In this document: piece by piece, positions 1-7,940 of the stretch
Position numbering within the stretch: position 1 is the first letter of the stretch
Layout of the letters: each line of letters opens with the position of its first letter
From: Fimenecus sp963624605
Lineage (GTDB): Bacteria > Bacillota > Clostridia > Oscillospirales > Acutalibacteraceae
Length of the DNA stretch: 37,947 nt
Assembly: GCA_963624605.1 (NCBI GenBank)
Contig: CAVFQD010000012.1
Location: 1-37,947, forward strand
Direction: 5' to 3'
Notes under the pieces: model-generated
What the model saw: only the letters and a program-made list of their open reading frames with translations
Told to the model about the DNA's origin: nothing
Databases searched by the model: none
Translations under genes and position numbers: made by a program

Positions 1-46
1 GCTTATAGTTGAAAATAAGAAAAATATTATAAAATCAGCATAAATC

Positions 47-76
47 TTGACTTTTTTATATAATTTAGTATATAAT
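47..76 (+). promoter_or_regulatory. Promoter of rpmH operon
   Basis: A -35 box TTGACT (47-52) and a perfect -10 box TATAAT (71-76) are separated by 18 bases in an AT-rich stretch, about 45 bases ahead of rpmH. This is a sigma-A-type promoter placed where the rpmH-rnpA operon promoter is expected, just next to the dnaA/oriC side. Confidence 0.75.
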
Positions 77-119
77 ATCTTTCCGCAGATTATTTTTGTA
101 ATGAAACGGAGGTATAACG

Positions 120-254
120 ATGAAAAGAACATATCAGCCGAAAAAGCGTCATCGTCAGATGGAACACGGTTTCCGTAAGAGAATGTCAACAAGAAACGGC
201 AGAAAAGTACTTGCACGCCGCAGAGCTAAAGGCAGAAAGCAGTTGTCTTACTAA
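120..254 (+). CDS. rpmH: 50S ribosomal protein L34
   Basis: A 44-residue, strongly basic protein beginning MKRTYQPKKRHRQ and containing the L34 hallmarks HGFRKRM and NGRKVLARRRAKGRK. L34 is a small large-subunit protein bound to 23S rRNA. The start has an ideal Shine-Dalgarno sequence (GGAGG at 108-112, 7 bases upstream). It is followed 12 bases later by rnpA, the near-universal bacterial arrangement beside the replication origin. Confidence 0.97.
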   Translation: MKRTYQPKKRHRQMEHGFRKRMSTRNGRKVLARRRAKGRKQLSY

Positions 255-266
255 TAGGTAAATAAT

Positions 267-599
267 TTGAGTACGGTAACCTTAAATCGTAATTGTGATT
301 TCAGACGCCTCTATTACAGGGGCAGATCCTATACAAATCCTGCACTGGTTGTTTATTTAAAAAAAAGCGGTGCGGGAATTTGTCGTATAGGAATAACCGT
401 AAGTAAAAAAATCGGATGTGCAGTTGAAAGAAATCGCTGTAAAAGAATTATCAGAGCCGCATGGCGCGGCGTTGAACCTAAAATAAACGGTTCGTACGAT
501 ATTATTTTTGTTGCAAGAAGTAAAACAAAGTATCTTAAAAGCACCGATATTCAGAATGTTATGCTTGATATTTTCGCACAGGCGGGTGCAATCGGATGA
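267..599 (+). CDS. rnpA: Ribonuclease P protein component
   Basis: The protein subunit of RNase P, which matures tRNA 5' ends together with the M1-type RNA. The 110-residue product has the family core: FRRLYYRGRSY near the N-terminus, the signature around residues 50-65 (ERNRCKRIIRAAWR, the RNR motif), and the C-terminal IIFVARSKTKY. The start codon is TTG at 267. It follows rpmH by 12 bases and overlaps yidD by 4 bases (ATGA), so the two are probably translationally coupled. Confidence 0.95.
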   Translation: MSTVTLNRNCDFRRLYYRGRSYTNPALVVYLKKSGAGICRIGITVSKKIGCAVERNRCKRIIRAAWRGVEPKINGSYDIIFVARSKTKYLKSTDIQNVMLDIFAQAGAIG

Positions 600-823
600 A
601 AAAAGCCGTTATTAAAGCAATAAGGTTTTATCAGAGAAAAATTTCTCCGCTTTTTCCGCCGAGGTGCAGATATTATCCCACCTGCTCACAGTATGCGGTT
701 ACGGCAATTGAGAGATTCGGAATTATCAAGGGCGGTTTGTTGGCGGTTGCCCGACTTATGCGGTGTAATCCTCTTTTTCCGGGCGGAGTGGATCCGGTTC
801 CGGAGAAGAAAAATAATAAATAA
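596..823 (+). CDS. yidD: Membrane protein insertion efficiency factor YidD
   Basis: A small YidD-family protein (75 residues) thought to help YidC-dependent insertion of inner-membrane proteins. It shows the typical N-terminal amphipathic segment (AIRFYQRKISPLFPPRCRYYP), the TCSQYA motif near residue 30, conserved cysteines, and the C-terminal RLMRCNPLFPGGVDPVP block. Its ATG overlaps the rnpA stop codon, and yidC follows 44 bases downstream. Confidence 0.95.
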   Translation: MKKAVIKAIRFYQRKISPLFPPRCRYYPTCSQYAVTAIERFGIIKGGLLAVARLMRCNPLFPGGVDPVPEKKNNK

Positions 824-867
824 TAAAGAAAAATAAAATGCCCGGCATTTTGTTCGGAGGAACATAA

Positions 868-1815
868 ATGAGTAAATTATACGAAATACTGGGAATTCCT
901 TTCGGATTCGTTATTTCAATATTTTATGCGTTAAGCGGCAACTATCTTATTTCGATATTCTGCCTTATGCTTATTGTTAAAATTTGTCTTCTTCCCTCTT
1001 CAATAAAGCAGCAGAAGAGTATTGCGATGCAGCAGCGACTTCAGCCGAAGCTTAGAAGATTAAGGGAAAAATACGGTAACGATCAGCAGCGTCTTCAGCA
1101 GGAAACTCAGGCTCTTTATCAGCGTGAGGGTTTCTCCGCAATGGGCGGCGGATGTCTTCCCTTACTTATTCAGTTTCCTGTAATGATAGGTCTTTATCAG
1201 GTAAACTATCATCCTTTTTCAATGGTTTTGAGAATTCCTTCGACCGTAGTCGCTTCACTTAAAGAGGCTGTTACTCCTCTTCTGACCGAAAGCGAAGCAA
1301 AATCCTCCTTCAGGCTTGAGCTCTATGCTTTACAGCATTGGGATTCTTTGGACAAGAGTTCAATTGAAGGTCTTACTCCTGAAATTATCAATAAAATTCA
1401 GGAATTTATGTCAAAATTCAAATTTATGGGTCTTGACCTTGCTCACACCCCGGATTTTAAGTCACTTGACATATATTGGGTAATACCGATAATCACGGGT
1501 ATAATTGCCCTCGGAATGAGTTTTTATTCACTTATCCGTCAGAGAAAAACCAATCCCGAAATGGCAAAAAATCCCTCTATGGGCTGTATGATGCTCTTTA
1601 CGCCGGCAATGCAGATTTATTTTGCTTTCCTTTTCCCGACCAGCGTAGGCATCTATATCATTATGTCTTCGGCAATTTCATTTTTACAGATGATTGTTCT
1701 CAATCATTTATATTCGCCGAAAAAGGTACTTGCAAAGGCGATGATTGACGAAACCGTTTATCGTCGCTCAAAAGAAAACAATACTAAAAAAATAAAAGAA
1801 TTGAAAGATAAATAA
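868..1815 (+). CDS. yidC: Membrane protein insertase YidC/OxaA
   Basis: YidC/Oxa1/Alb3 insertase, which moves single- and multi-span proteins into the cytoplasmic membrane. The 315 residues contain an N-terminal hydrophobic segment, the cytoplasmic hairpin with basic residues (IKQQKSIAMQQRLQPKLRRLREKYG, about residues 46-70), the GGGCLPLLIQFPVMIGLY segment near residue 95, and further membrane spans at about 205-225, 238-260 and 262-285. No lipobox is seen, unlike SpoIIIJ-type Gram-positive YidC. A roughly 80-residue extracellular insertion lies between the FPVMIGLY span and the next span. The start has AGGAGG-like Shine-Dalgarno bases 7 bases upstream. Confidence 0.93.
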   Translation: MSKLYEILGIPFGFVISIFYALSGNYLISIFCLMLIVKICLLPSSIKQQKSIAMQQRLQPKLRRLREKYGNDQQRLQQETQALYQREGFSAMGGGCLPLLIQFPVMIGLYQVNYHPFSMVLRIPSTVVASLKEAVTPLLTESEAKSSFRLELYALQHWDSLDKSSIEGLTPEIINKIQEFMSKFKFMGLDLAHTPDFKSLDIYWVIPIITGIIALGMSFYSLIRQRKTNPEMAKNPSMGCMMLFTPAMQIYFAFLFPTSVGIYIIMSSAISFLQMIVLNHLYSPKKVLAKAMIDETVYRRSKENNTKKIKELKDK

Positions 1816-1839
1816 TTTAATTGTGTAAGGTGTTCTGTT

Positions 1840-2787
1840 ATGATTAAAGAATGTATTAAAAAGGCTTCCACCGTTGATGAGGCTAAGGCGGCGGCATTGC
1901 TTGAATTGGGTCTTTCCGAATTTGACGATTACAAAATCGAAGTTCTCAAAATGCCTGAAAAGAAAATTCTCGGACTTTTCGGCGGTTCTCCCGCAGAGGT
2001 AAAGGTTACCATTGAGGTTCCCGATGAGGCAAAACCCGAAAAACCCGTTGTTAAAAAGGAAGAAAGCAAAAAGCCCGTTGCGGAAAAAAAGTCTGTTGAA
2101 AATCAGGAAAAGAGAGAAACCGTTGCGGAAATTCTTGCGGAAAAGAAAGCAACTCTCAAGCCTACAACCGAATATGCTTCTGCTGCGGAATATCTTAAAT
2201 CTATAATTCTCGGTCTCGGTATGGAAAAGTGCGAGGTTGAGGTTTATGCAGATGACGAAGAAATTTCATTTGAGCTCGACTGCGGAGATGATTACGGTAT
2301 TGTTATCGGAAGAAGAGGCGAAACTCTTGACGCTATCCAGTATCTTATAAGAATGGTTGCCAATAAGGGAGTTTCCGGTTACAAGAGAGTATCCGTTAAT
2401 ATCGGTAATTACCGCGAAAAGAGGGCAGAGGTTCTTGTTTTGCTTGCAAAGAAAAATGCAATTCGTGCGGTAAAGAGCGGCAGAAACATTACGCTTGAAC
2501 CGATGAATCCTTACGAGAGAAGAATTATTCACACCGCTGTACAGGAAATTAAGGGTGCAACCTCATTTTCAACGGGCACTGACCTTGACAGGAGAGTTGT
2601 AATAGCTCCCGAAAACGGCGGCAGAGGAAATTACGGTTACCGTGACAGAAATGACAGAAGCCGTTCAAGGCGACCGAGGAAGGAACCCTATGTTCCCGAA
2701 ATTTCACAGAACCGTGAAAAGAAGAATGACTATTCGGGTGCGTCGGTTTACGGCAAAATCGAAGTTAAGAAAAATAACGAAGAATAA
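1840..2787 (+). CDS. khpB: RNA-binding protein KhpB (Jag/EloR)
   Basis: KhpB/Jag is an RNA-binding protein linked to cell elongation and division in Gram-positives, usually acting with KhpA. The order is: a Jag-N domain (1-55, ending KILGLFGGSPAEV), a charged Lys/Glu linker (about 60-115), a KH domain (about 120-200, with GIVIGRRGETLDAIQYL), an R3H domain (about 200-260, with NPYERRIIH), and an Arg/Gly/Asp-rich tail (about 260-300). At 315 residues it is longer than the roughly 210 residues of the Bacillus protein as I recall it. The extra length is in the linker and tail. It follows yidC by 24 bases. Confidence 0.93.
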   Translation: MIKECIKKASTVDEAKAAALLELGLSEFDDYKIEVLKMPEKKILGLFGGSPAEVKVTIEVPDEAKPEKPVVKKEESKKPVAEKKSVENQEKRETVAEILAEKKATLKPTTEYASAAEYLKSIILGLGMEKCEVEVYADDEEISFELDCGDDYGIVIGRRGETLDAIQYLIRMVANKGVSGYKRVSVNIGNYREKRAEVLVLLAKKNAIRAVKSGRNITLEPMNPYERRIIHTAVQEIKGATSFSTGTDLDRRVVIAPENGGRGNYGYRDRNDRSRSRRPRKEPYVPEISQNREKKNDYSGASVYGKIEVKKNNEE

Positions 2788-2841
2788 GAGGGTTTTCCCT
2801 CGTGTGAAAATCGGGCGAGGAGTTCCTCTCCCGATTTTATT
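2788..2841 (+). terminator. Tandem hairpins between khpB and mnmE
   Basis: Two stem-loops lie back to back. The first is GAGGG-tttt-CCCTC (2788-2801). The second has arms AAAATCGGG and CCCGATTTT with an inner GAGG/CCTC stem (2807-2838), followed by ATTATTT. The second looks like an intrinsic terminator, yet mnmE starts only 28 bases later with no obvious room for its own promoter. It may therefore be a leaky terminator or attenuator. Confidence 0.7.
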
Positions 2842-2865
2842 ATTTATAGGAAAAGCGGTGAAAAT

Positions 2866-4227
2866 ATGAGCACTATTGCGGCAATTTCAACCGGACAAGC
2901 CGCCGGAGGCATCGGAATTGTCAGAATTTCGGGTGAAAATGCCCTGTCTGTAGCCGATAGAATATTCAAAACCGTATCAGGTATTAAATTGGAAAAACTG
3001 AGCGGCTACAAAGCGGCATTCGGAAAGGTGTTTTTTGACGAAAAATGCATTGATGAGGCAGTGGCTCTTGTTTTCAAGGCGCCGAAAAGCTATACCGGCG
3101 AGGATGTAGTGGAAATATCGTGCCATGGCGGATTGCTTGTTACAAAGCAGGTGCTGCGTGCGGCTCTTGCAAACGGTGCTGTTCCCGCAGAGCCCGGCGA
3201 ATTTACAAAGCGCGCGTTTCTCAACGGTAAGATGGATTTGACGAGAGCGGAGTCGGTAATGAACATCATTTCCGCAAAATCGGAGCAGGCAAGGTCTGCG
3301 GCACTTAACACTCTTGACGGTGCGCTTTTCAAAAAAATATCGGAAATATCGCTTTCGTTGAAAAGAACAGCGGCACAGATGGCTGCATGGGTCGATTATC
3401 CCGATGAAGAAATTGACGAGCTGTCCGACGATAATCTTAAAAATGTACTTATCTCTGCCGAAAAGGAGCTTGAAGCTTTAATCAAACGCTTTGATGTCGG
3501 CAGAATTATAATTGAAGGCGTTGAAACCGTAATTGTGGGCAAACCCAATGTCGGAAAATCTACCCTTATGAACCTTATGTCGGGTCACGAAAAGTCGATT
3601 GTGACCTCTGTTGCAGGCACAACGAGGGATATTGTGGAGGAAACTGTTACTTTAGGTAACAATGTATTGCGACTTGCGGACACCGCAGGGCTTCACGACA
3701 CCGAGGATACGGTTGAAAAAATCGGTGTTGACAGAACCAGACAAAAGCTTGACAGGGCGGTACTTGTGCTCGCCGTATTCGATTCTTCGACGGAAATTGA
3801 CACCGAGGACAGGGAAATTATTAAAATGTGCGGCGGTAAAAATGCCATAGCAATTATAAACAAAACAGATTTGGAAGAAAAAATCGATACGAAGGTAATT
3901 AACAATAATTTCAAATATGTTGTTTATTTCTCTGCAAAATCTAAAAACGGAGTAACAGAACTTGAAAAAGCGATTGAAAAATTACTCGGAACGGCTGATT
4001 TTGACACTTCGGCGGCAACTCTTATGAACGAAAGGCAGCTTTCCTGTTGTCAAGCTGCCCTGCAAAGCATAAAAGAAGCGCTTGCGGCTCTTGAAATCGG
4101 TATGACCCGAGACGCCTTGAATGTTAATATTGATGTTGCTATTGAGAGCCTTGATACTTTGACGGGCGAAAGGGCGACCGAAAGCGTTGTTGACGAAATT
4201 TTTTCGCAATTTTGTGTGGGTAAATGA
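2866..4227 (+). CDS. mnmE: tRNA uridine-5-carboxymethylaminomethyl(34) synthesis GTPase MnmE
   Basis: MnmE (TrmE) works with MnmG to build the cmnm5 modification on wobble U34 of some tRNAs. It shows an N-terminal folate-binding domain (1-120, TIAAISTGQAAGGIGIVRISG), a helical domain, and an inserted G domain with the P-loop GKPNVGKST (about 224-232), GTTRDIVEE, DTAGLHD and NKTD. It ends in the conserved C-terminal CVGK, whose Cys is essential in the family. At 453 residues it is full length. A perfect parS site starts on the base after its stop codon. Confidence 0.97.
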   Translation: MSTIAAISTGQAAGGIGIVRISGENALSVADRIFKTVSGIKLEKLSGYKAAFGKVFFDEKCIDEAVALVFKAPKSYTGEDVVEISCHGGLLVTKQVLRAALANGAVPAEPGEFTKRAFLNGKMDLTRAESVMNIISAKSEQARSAALNTLDGALFKKISEISLSLKRTAAQMAAWVDYPDEEIDELSDDNLKNVLISAEKELEALIKRFDVGRIIIEGVETVIVGKPNVGKSTLMNLMSGHEKSIVTSVAGTTRDIVEETVTLGNNVLRLADTAGLHDTEDTVEKIGVDRTRQKLDRAVLVLAVFDSSTEIDTEDREIIKMCGGKNAIAIINKTDLEEKIDTKVINNNFKYVVYFSAKSKNGVTELEKAIEKLLGTADFDTSAATLMNERQLSCCQAALQSIKEALAALEIGMTRDALNVNIDVAIESLDTLTGERATESVVDEIFSQFCVGK

Positions 4228-4243
4228 TGTTTCACGTGAAACA
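4228..4243. promoter_or_regulatory. parS site 1
   Basis: The 16-bp perfect palindrome TGTTTCACGTGAAACA matches the bacterial parS consensus bound by Spo0J/ParB. It begins immediately after the mnmE stop codon and lies before mnmG. It nucleates the ParB-DNA partition complex near the origin. Confidence 0.95.
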
Positions 4244-4269
4244 AAACTGACTCAAACGGAGTTTTATAT

Positions 4270-6141
4270 ATGGAATATTTTGCAAAAGAATATGATGTTG
4301 CCGTAATCGGTGCGGGACACGCAGGCATTGAGGCCGCTTTGGCTTCGGCAAGGCTCGGGGCAAAAACCGTGGTATTTGCGATAAACCTTGACTCGGTCGG
4401 CAATATGCCTTGCAATCCGTCAATCGGCGGCACTTCAAAGGGACACCTTGTGCGTGAAATCGACGCTCTCGGCGGCGAAATGGGCAAGGCGGCAGACAAA
4501 ACACAGATACAGACAAGAATGTTGAACCGAGGAAAAGGTCCGGCGGTTCATTCTCTGCGTGCGCAGATAGACAGGCGTGAGTATTCAAAATATATGAAGC
4601 ATGTTGTCGAGTTACAGGAAAATCTTGACTTGAAGCAGGCTGAAATCATTGATATAAAGCAGACCTCTGACGGCTTATGGCAGTTAAAAACCAAGCTGGA
4701 GGCAATTTACACCGCAAAAAGTGTAGTGCTTGCTACGGGAACTTTTCTCGGCGGCAGGATATATATCGGCGAGGTGTCATATGAGAGCGGACCCGACGGA
4801 ATGTTCCCCGCGACCGAGCTGTCCGTTTCTCTTAAAAAGCTCGGAATCCCCCTGCGTAGGTTCAAGACGGGCACACCGTCAAGGGTAAACAGAAGAAGCA
4901 TCGACTTTTCCGTTCTTGAAAAGCAGGAGGGAGATGAAACCGAAACTCCTTTTTCTTTTGAAACCGAAAAAGCAGCTGAAAACAGGTCGTTTTGCTATAT
5001 AGCCTACACCAATGACGATACAAAGCAGGTGATTCTCGACAATCTGCACCGCTCACCGCTGTACAGCGGAAAAATCGAGGGCATAGGCCCGAGATATTGC
5101 CCGAGCTTTGAAGATAAAATCGTACGCTTCCCCGATAAGCTCCGCCATCAGTTCTTTATTGAACCCTGCGGACTTGACACCGAGGAGCTTTATTTGCAGG
5201 GAATGTCCTCGTCACTTCCCGAGGATGTTCAGCTCAAGTTTTTAAGAACCATAAATGGTCTTGAAAATGTTGAAGTTATGAGAACCGCATATGCCATAGA
5301 ATATGACTGCGTTGACCCGTTGGCACTCAAACCGAGCCTCGAATTTCTCGATTTGTCCGGACTTTTCGGCGCAGGACAGTTTAACGGCTCTTCAGGCTAT
5401 GAGGAGGCGGCGGCACAGGGCTTGATCGCAGGCATAAACGCCGCACGCAAAGTTCAGGGAAAAGATGCGTTTATTCTCGACCGTGCGTCGTCGTATATCG
5501 GAACGCTTATCGACGACCTTGTTACAAAAGGCTGTATGGACCCGTACAGAATGATGACATCGAGAAGCGAATACCGTCTTTTGCTCCGACAGGACAATGC
5601 AGATATCCGCCTTACGCCCTACGGGCACAAAATCGGTCTTATCAGCGATAAACGGTATGAAAAGTTCCTTCATAAGATGCAGCTTATCAAGGACGAAATG
5701 AACAGGGCGGCTCAAACCACAATACATATGTCAGACGAGCTGCAAAAGCTGCTTGTTTCACGTGAAACAGCGCCAATAAACAAGGGAATGAAGCTTATTG
5801 AGCTTATAAAGCGGCCGCAGATAAGCTATGCCGACTTAACTCCGTTTGACCCCGAGCGCCCAGATTTACCGCCCGAAATATTTGAACAGGTTGAAATCGA
5901 GTTGAAGTATGAGGGCTATATCAAGCGTCAGCAGGCACAGATAAACGAAATGCGCCGCCTTGAGGTCAAGGTTTTGCCGAAAGACATCGATTATAATTCA
6001 ATCGAAGGCTTACGGCTTGAAGCAAGGGAAAAGCTTACAAAAATAAGACCGCATTCTGTCGGTCAGGCGTCGAGAATATCGGGCGTGTCTCCGTCGGATA
6101 TATCGGTATTGCTTATATATTTGGCAAAAATGGGGAAATAA
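4270..6141 (+). CDS. mnmG: tRNA uridine-5-carboxymethylaminomethyl(34) synthesis enzyme MnmG
   Basis: MnmG (GidA) is the FAD-dependent partner of MnmE. The 623-residue protein has the N-terminal dinucleotide-binding signature VIGAGHAGIEAALASARLG (about 11-30), the family block NPSIGGTSKGHLVREIDALGGEMG, the second signature near FNGSSGYEEAAAQGL (about 373-388), a MTSRSEYRLLLRQDNAD block near 427, and the helical C-terminal domain that docks MnmE. Codons 495-500 (LVSRET) contain an embedded parS site. rsmG follows after 3 bases. Confidence 0.97.
   Translation: MEYFAKEYDVAVIGAGHAGIEAALASARLGAKTVVFAINLDSVGNMPCNPSIGGTSKGHLVREIDALGGEMGKAADKTQIQTRMLNRGKGPAVHSLRAQIDRREYSKYMKHVVELQENLDLKQAEIIDIKQTSDGLWQLKTKLEAIYTAKSVVLATGTFLGGRIYIGEVSYESGPDGMFPATELSVSLKKLGIPLRRFKTGTPSRVNRRSIDFSVLEKQEGDETETPFSFETEKAAENRSFCYIAYTNDDTKQVILDNLHRSPLYSGKIEGIGPRYCPSFEDKIVRFPDKLRHQFFIEPCGLDTEELYLQGMSSSLPEDVQLKFLRTINGLENVEVMRTAYAIEYDCVDPLALKPSLEFLDLSGLFGAGQFNGSSGYEEAAAQGLIAGINAARKVQGKDAFILDRASSYIGTLIDDLVTKGCMDPYRMMTSRSEYRLLLRQDNADIRLTPYGHKIGLISDKRYEKFLHKMQLIKDEMNRAAQTTIHMSDELQKLLVSRETAPINKGMKLIELIKRPQISYADLTPFDPERPDLPPEIFEQVEIELKYEGYIKRQQAQINEMRRLEVKVLPKDIDYNSIEGLRLEAREKLTKIRPHSVGQASRISGVSPSDISVLLIYLAKMGK
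5754..5769. promoter_or_regulatory. parS site 2, inside mnmG
   Basis: A second exact TGTTTCACGTGAAACA palindrome, here within the mnmG reading frame, where it encodes part of the stretch LVSRET. The surrounding residues lie in a variable part of MnmG between the FAD domain and the C-terminal helical domain, so the site can be kept without disturbing catalysis. It is 1526 bp from site 1 and 2187 bp from site 3. Confidence 0.93.
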
Positions 6142-6144
6142 ACT

Positions 6145-6858
6145 ATGTTAAATAAAGAATTGCTTTATACTACAATTCAAAAAATCGGCGTGAGTATTGA
6201 CGGTAAAGCTTTAGAAAGGCTTGACAAATATGCCCAAATGCTTGTTGAAACCAACAAATGCTTTAATCTGACGGCTATCACGGAGTCTGATGATGTTACC
6301 GTAAAGCATTTTGCGGACTGTCTTGCTCTGTTTGGTAAGGTCATCATACCCGAAAACGCAAAAATAATCGATGTCGGAACGGGCGCAGGCTTCCCCGGAT
6401 TGGTGCTTTTGCTTACAAGACCCGATATAAAAATGACTTTTCTCGATTCCACAAAGAAAAAGCTCGGTTTTATTCAAAACGTGCTTGACGAAACGGGAAT
6501 AAGCGCAGAAGTCGTCCACGCAAGGGCGGAGGAGGCAGGTCAAAACCCGCAATACCGTGAGAAATTTGATTTTGCAACCGCAAGGGCTGTCGCAAATCTT
6601 ACCAATCTTTCGGAATACTGCCTGCCGTTTGTAAAGGTTGGCGGCAAGTTCGTTTCAATGAAAGCTGCGGCGTCGGATGAGGAAATAGCCTCTGCGAAAA
6701 AAGCGATAGGAATACTCGGCGGAAAGATTGAAGAGGACATTATCTTTGACCTGACGGACGGTATGCCGAGGAGAATTGTCGAAATAAAGAAGTTATCGCA
6801 AACTCCGACAAAGTATCCGAGACCTTCGGCAAAAATTGCGAAAAATCCGATAAAATAA
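6145..6858 (+). CDS. rsmG: 16S rRNA (guanine(527)-N(7))-methyltransferase RsmG
   Basis: RsmG (GidB) methylates G527 of 16S rRNA using S-adenosylmethionine; loss gives low-level streptomycin resistance in several bacteria. The 237-residue product shows the family N-terminus (KYAQMLVETNKCFNLTAI), the SAM-binding motif I IIDVGTGAGFPGLVL (about 75-89), and the ARAVANLTNLSEYCLPFVKVGGKFVSMKA block. It begins 3 bases after mnmG and is surely co-transcribed with it. Confidence 0.96.
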   Translation: MLNKELLYTTIQKIGVSIDGKALERLDKYAQMLVETNKCFNLTAITESDDVTVKHFADCLALFGKVIIPENAKIIDVGTGAGFPGLVLLLTRPDIKMTFLDSTKKKLGFIQNVLDETGISAEVVHARAEEAGQNPQYREKFDFATARAVANLTNLSEYCLPFVKVGGKFVSMKAAASDEEIASAKKAIGILGGKIEEDIIFDLTDGMPRRIVEIKKLSQTPTKYPRPSAKIAKNPIK

Positions 6859-6915
6859 TGGCGAAAGCCTTGAAACAGCGTTGATTTTTGACGAACGCTT
6901 TTTCTTTACAAAACC

Positions 6916-6967
6916 ACCTCTGCGGTGCTATCCTTTAGACAAGGACAAGCGTTGCGGAGGTTTTTTT
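6916..6967 (+). promoter_or_regulatory. Hairpin plus T-run overlapping the noc ribosome-binding site
   Basis: Bases 6916-6929 can pair with 6948-6961, and an inner stem TCCTT/AAGGA (6931-6935 with 6941-6945) closes a 5-base loop. The run of seven T at 6961-6967 completes an intrinsic-terminator shape. Four pairs are G-U on the plus strand and would be A-C mismatches on the other strand, so the structure fits plus-strand RNA. The base of the 3' arm is GGAGG (6956-6960), the only good Shine-Dalgarno for noc. Folding would therefore both terminate and hide the ribosome-binding site. That regulatory role is inferred. Confidence 0.6.
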
Positions 6968-7804
6968 ATGAAGCAGCAAAAAGTTAAATGCACGGCGGAG
7001 ATATACAACATACCGCAGGATATGATTGTTCCGAACCCTAATCAGCCGAGAAAAAGATTTGATTACGATGAGCTTGAAAATTTAGCGCAGAGCATAAGGG
7101 AAAACGGAATACTTCAACCGATAACCGTAAGAAAACGGGAGGACAAGAAGTTTGAGCTTGTTTCCGGTGAAAGACGGCTGCGTGCGGCGAGGCTTGTCGG
7201 ACTTGTCAAGGTTCCCTCGATAGTGATAAACATAGATGAAAAAGAGTCGGCAATGTTTTCGGTAATAGAAAATCTTCAAAGGCAGAGCCTTGATTTCTTT
7301 GAAGAGGCAGAAGCGATAGAAAAGCTTGTAGGCGAATACGCTATGAGCCGTGAAGAGGTGGCGCAAAAGTTAGGCATAGCACCGTCCACCGTGTCAAACA
7401 AGCTCAGAATTTTGCGCTTGCCCGAAGAAATGCGGTTTAAGCTTGCAAAGGCAGGTCTCACGGAGAGCCATGCAAGGGCGTTGCTTATGCTGGAGGATGA
7501 CAATCAGCGTGCACGGGCACTCTCGATAATTGTTGACAGACATCTGAATGTTGCCGAAAGCGAGCGAATGATAAACCAGATGATAAACAAAAACAACCGT
7601 TCACGAAATCCTTTAAGAGGTATAAGAGATGTAAGGTTGTTTATAAATACACTCAATCATGCGGTTGACACGATACGCCGAGCAGGCGTAGACGCCGACG
7701 CCGCAAGAAGCGAGACTGAAGAATACATTGAATATGTTGTCCGTATTCCAAAGGTCGAACAGCTTCGCATTGCCTTACCGGGCGAGACCGACGAGGCAGT
7801 ATAA
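6968..7804 (+). CDS. noc: Noc-like ParB-family nucleoid occlusion protein
   Basis: A 278-residue ParB/Spo0J-family DNA-binding protein with an N-terminal ParB domain (PNPNQPRKRFD, VSGERRLRAARLVGL, SVIENLQRQ; about 20-110), a helix-turn-helix (REEVAQKLGIAPSTVSNKLRIL, about 125-146) and a C-terminal dimer domain. Its place after rsmG and before soj is that of noc in Firmicutes. Its recognition helix carries Lys where Noc proteins have Lys and ParB usually has Thr (recalled specificity positions), supporting Noc over ParB. I chose the ATG at 6968, 7 bases after GGAGG; an in-frame TTG at 6881 lacks a Shine-Dalgarno. With this start, the short N-terminal amphipathic membrane-targeting helix of Bacillus Noc is absent. 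Confidence 0.82.
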   Translation: MKQQKVKCTAEIYNIPQDMIVPNPNQPRKRFDYDELENLAQSIRENGILQPITVRKREDKKFELVSGERRLRAARLVGLVKVPSIVINIDEKESAMFSVIENLQRQSLDFFEEAEAIEKLVGEYAMSREEVAQKLGIAPSTVSNKLRILRLPEEMRFKLAKAGLTESHARALLMLEDDNQRARALSIIVDRHLNVAESERMINQMINKNNRSRNPLRGIRDVRLFINTLNHAVDTIRRAGVDADAARSETEEYIEYVVRIPKVEQLRIALPGETDEAV

Positions 7805-7809
7805 CCGAT

Positions 7810-7857
7810 AAAACGGGCGTTTGTAATAATACCCCTGTTGCACTCGCCGTTTTATAT
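7810..7857 (+). terminator. Terminator-like hairpin after noc
   Basis: Arms AAAACGGGCG and CGCCGTTTT (one bulged G) enclose a loop of about 25 bases and are followed by TATATATA rather than a pure T-run. It lies 6 bases past the noc stop codon and is a plausible, moderately weak terminator. Confidence 0.55.
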
Positions 7858-7893
7858 ATACCCATATCCTTCTCTTTCACACCCCACATCCAC

Positions 7894-7940
7894 AAGCAGA
7901 GCGGCGGAGTTCTTCGGAATTTCGCCGTTTTGCTTTGCTT
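7894..7940 (+). terminator. UUCG-capped 19-bp hairpin next to parS
   Basis: Bases 7894-7912 pair without interruption with 7917-7935 around the tetraloop TTCG, closed by a C-G pair (the extra-stable cUUCGg type). Several pairs are G-U in plus-strand RNA and would be C-A mismatches in minus-strand RNA, so it is meant to form in the plus transcript. The tract after it is T-rich but interrupted (TTGCTTTG), and parS site 3 begins at 7941. It is likely a second terminator of the noc transcript or an RNA 3'-end protector. Confidence 0.6.
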
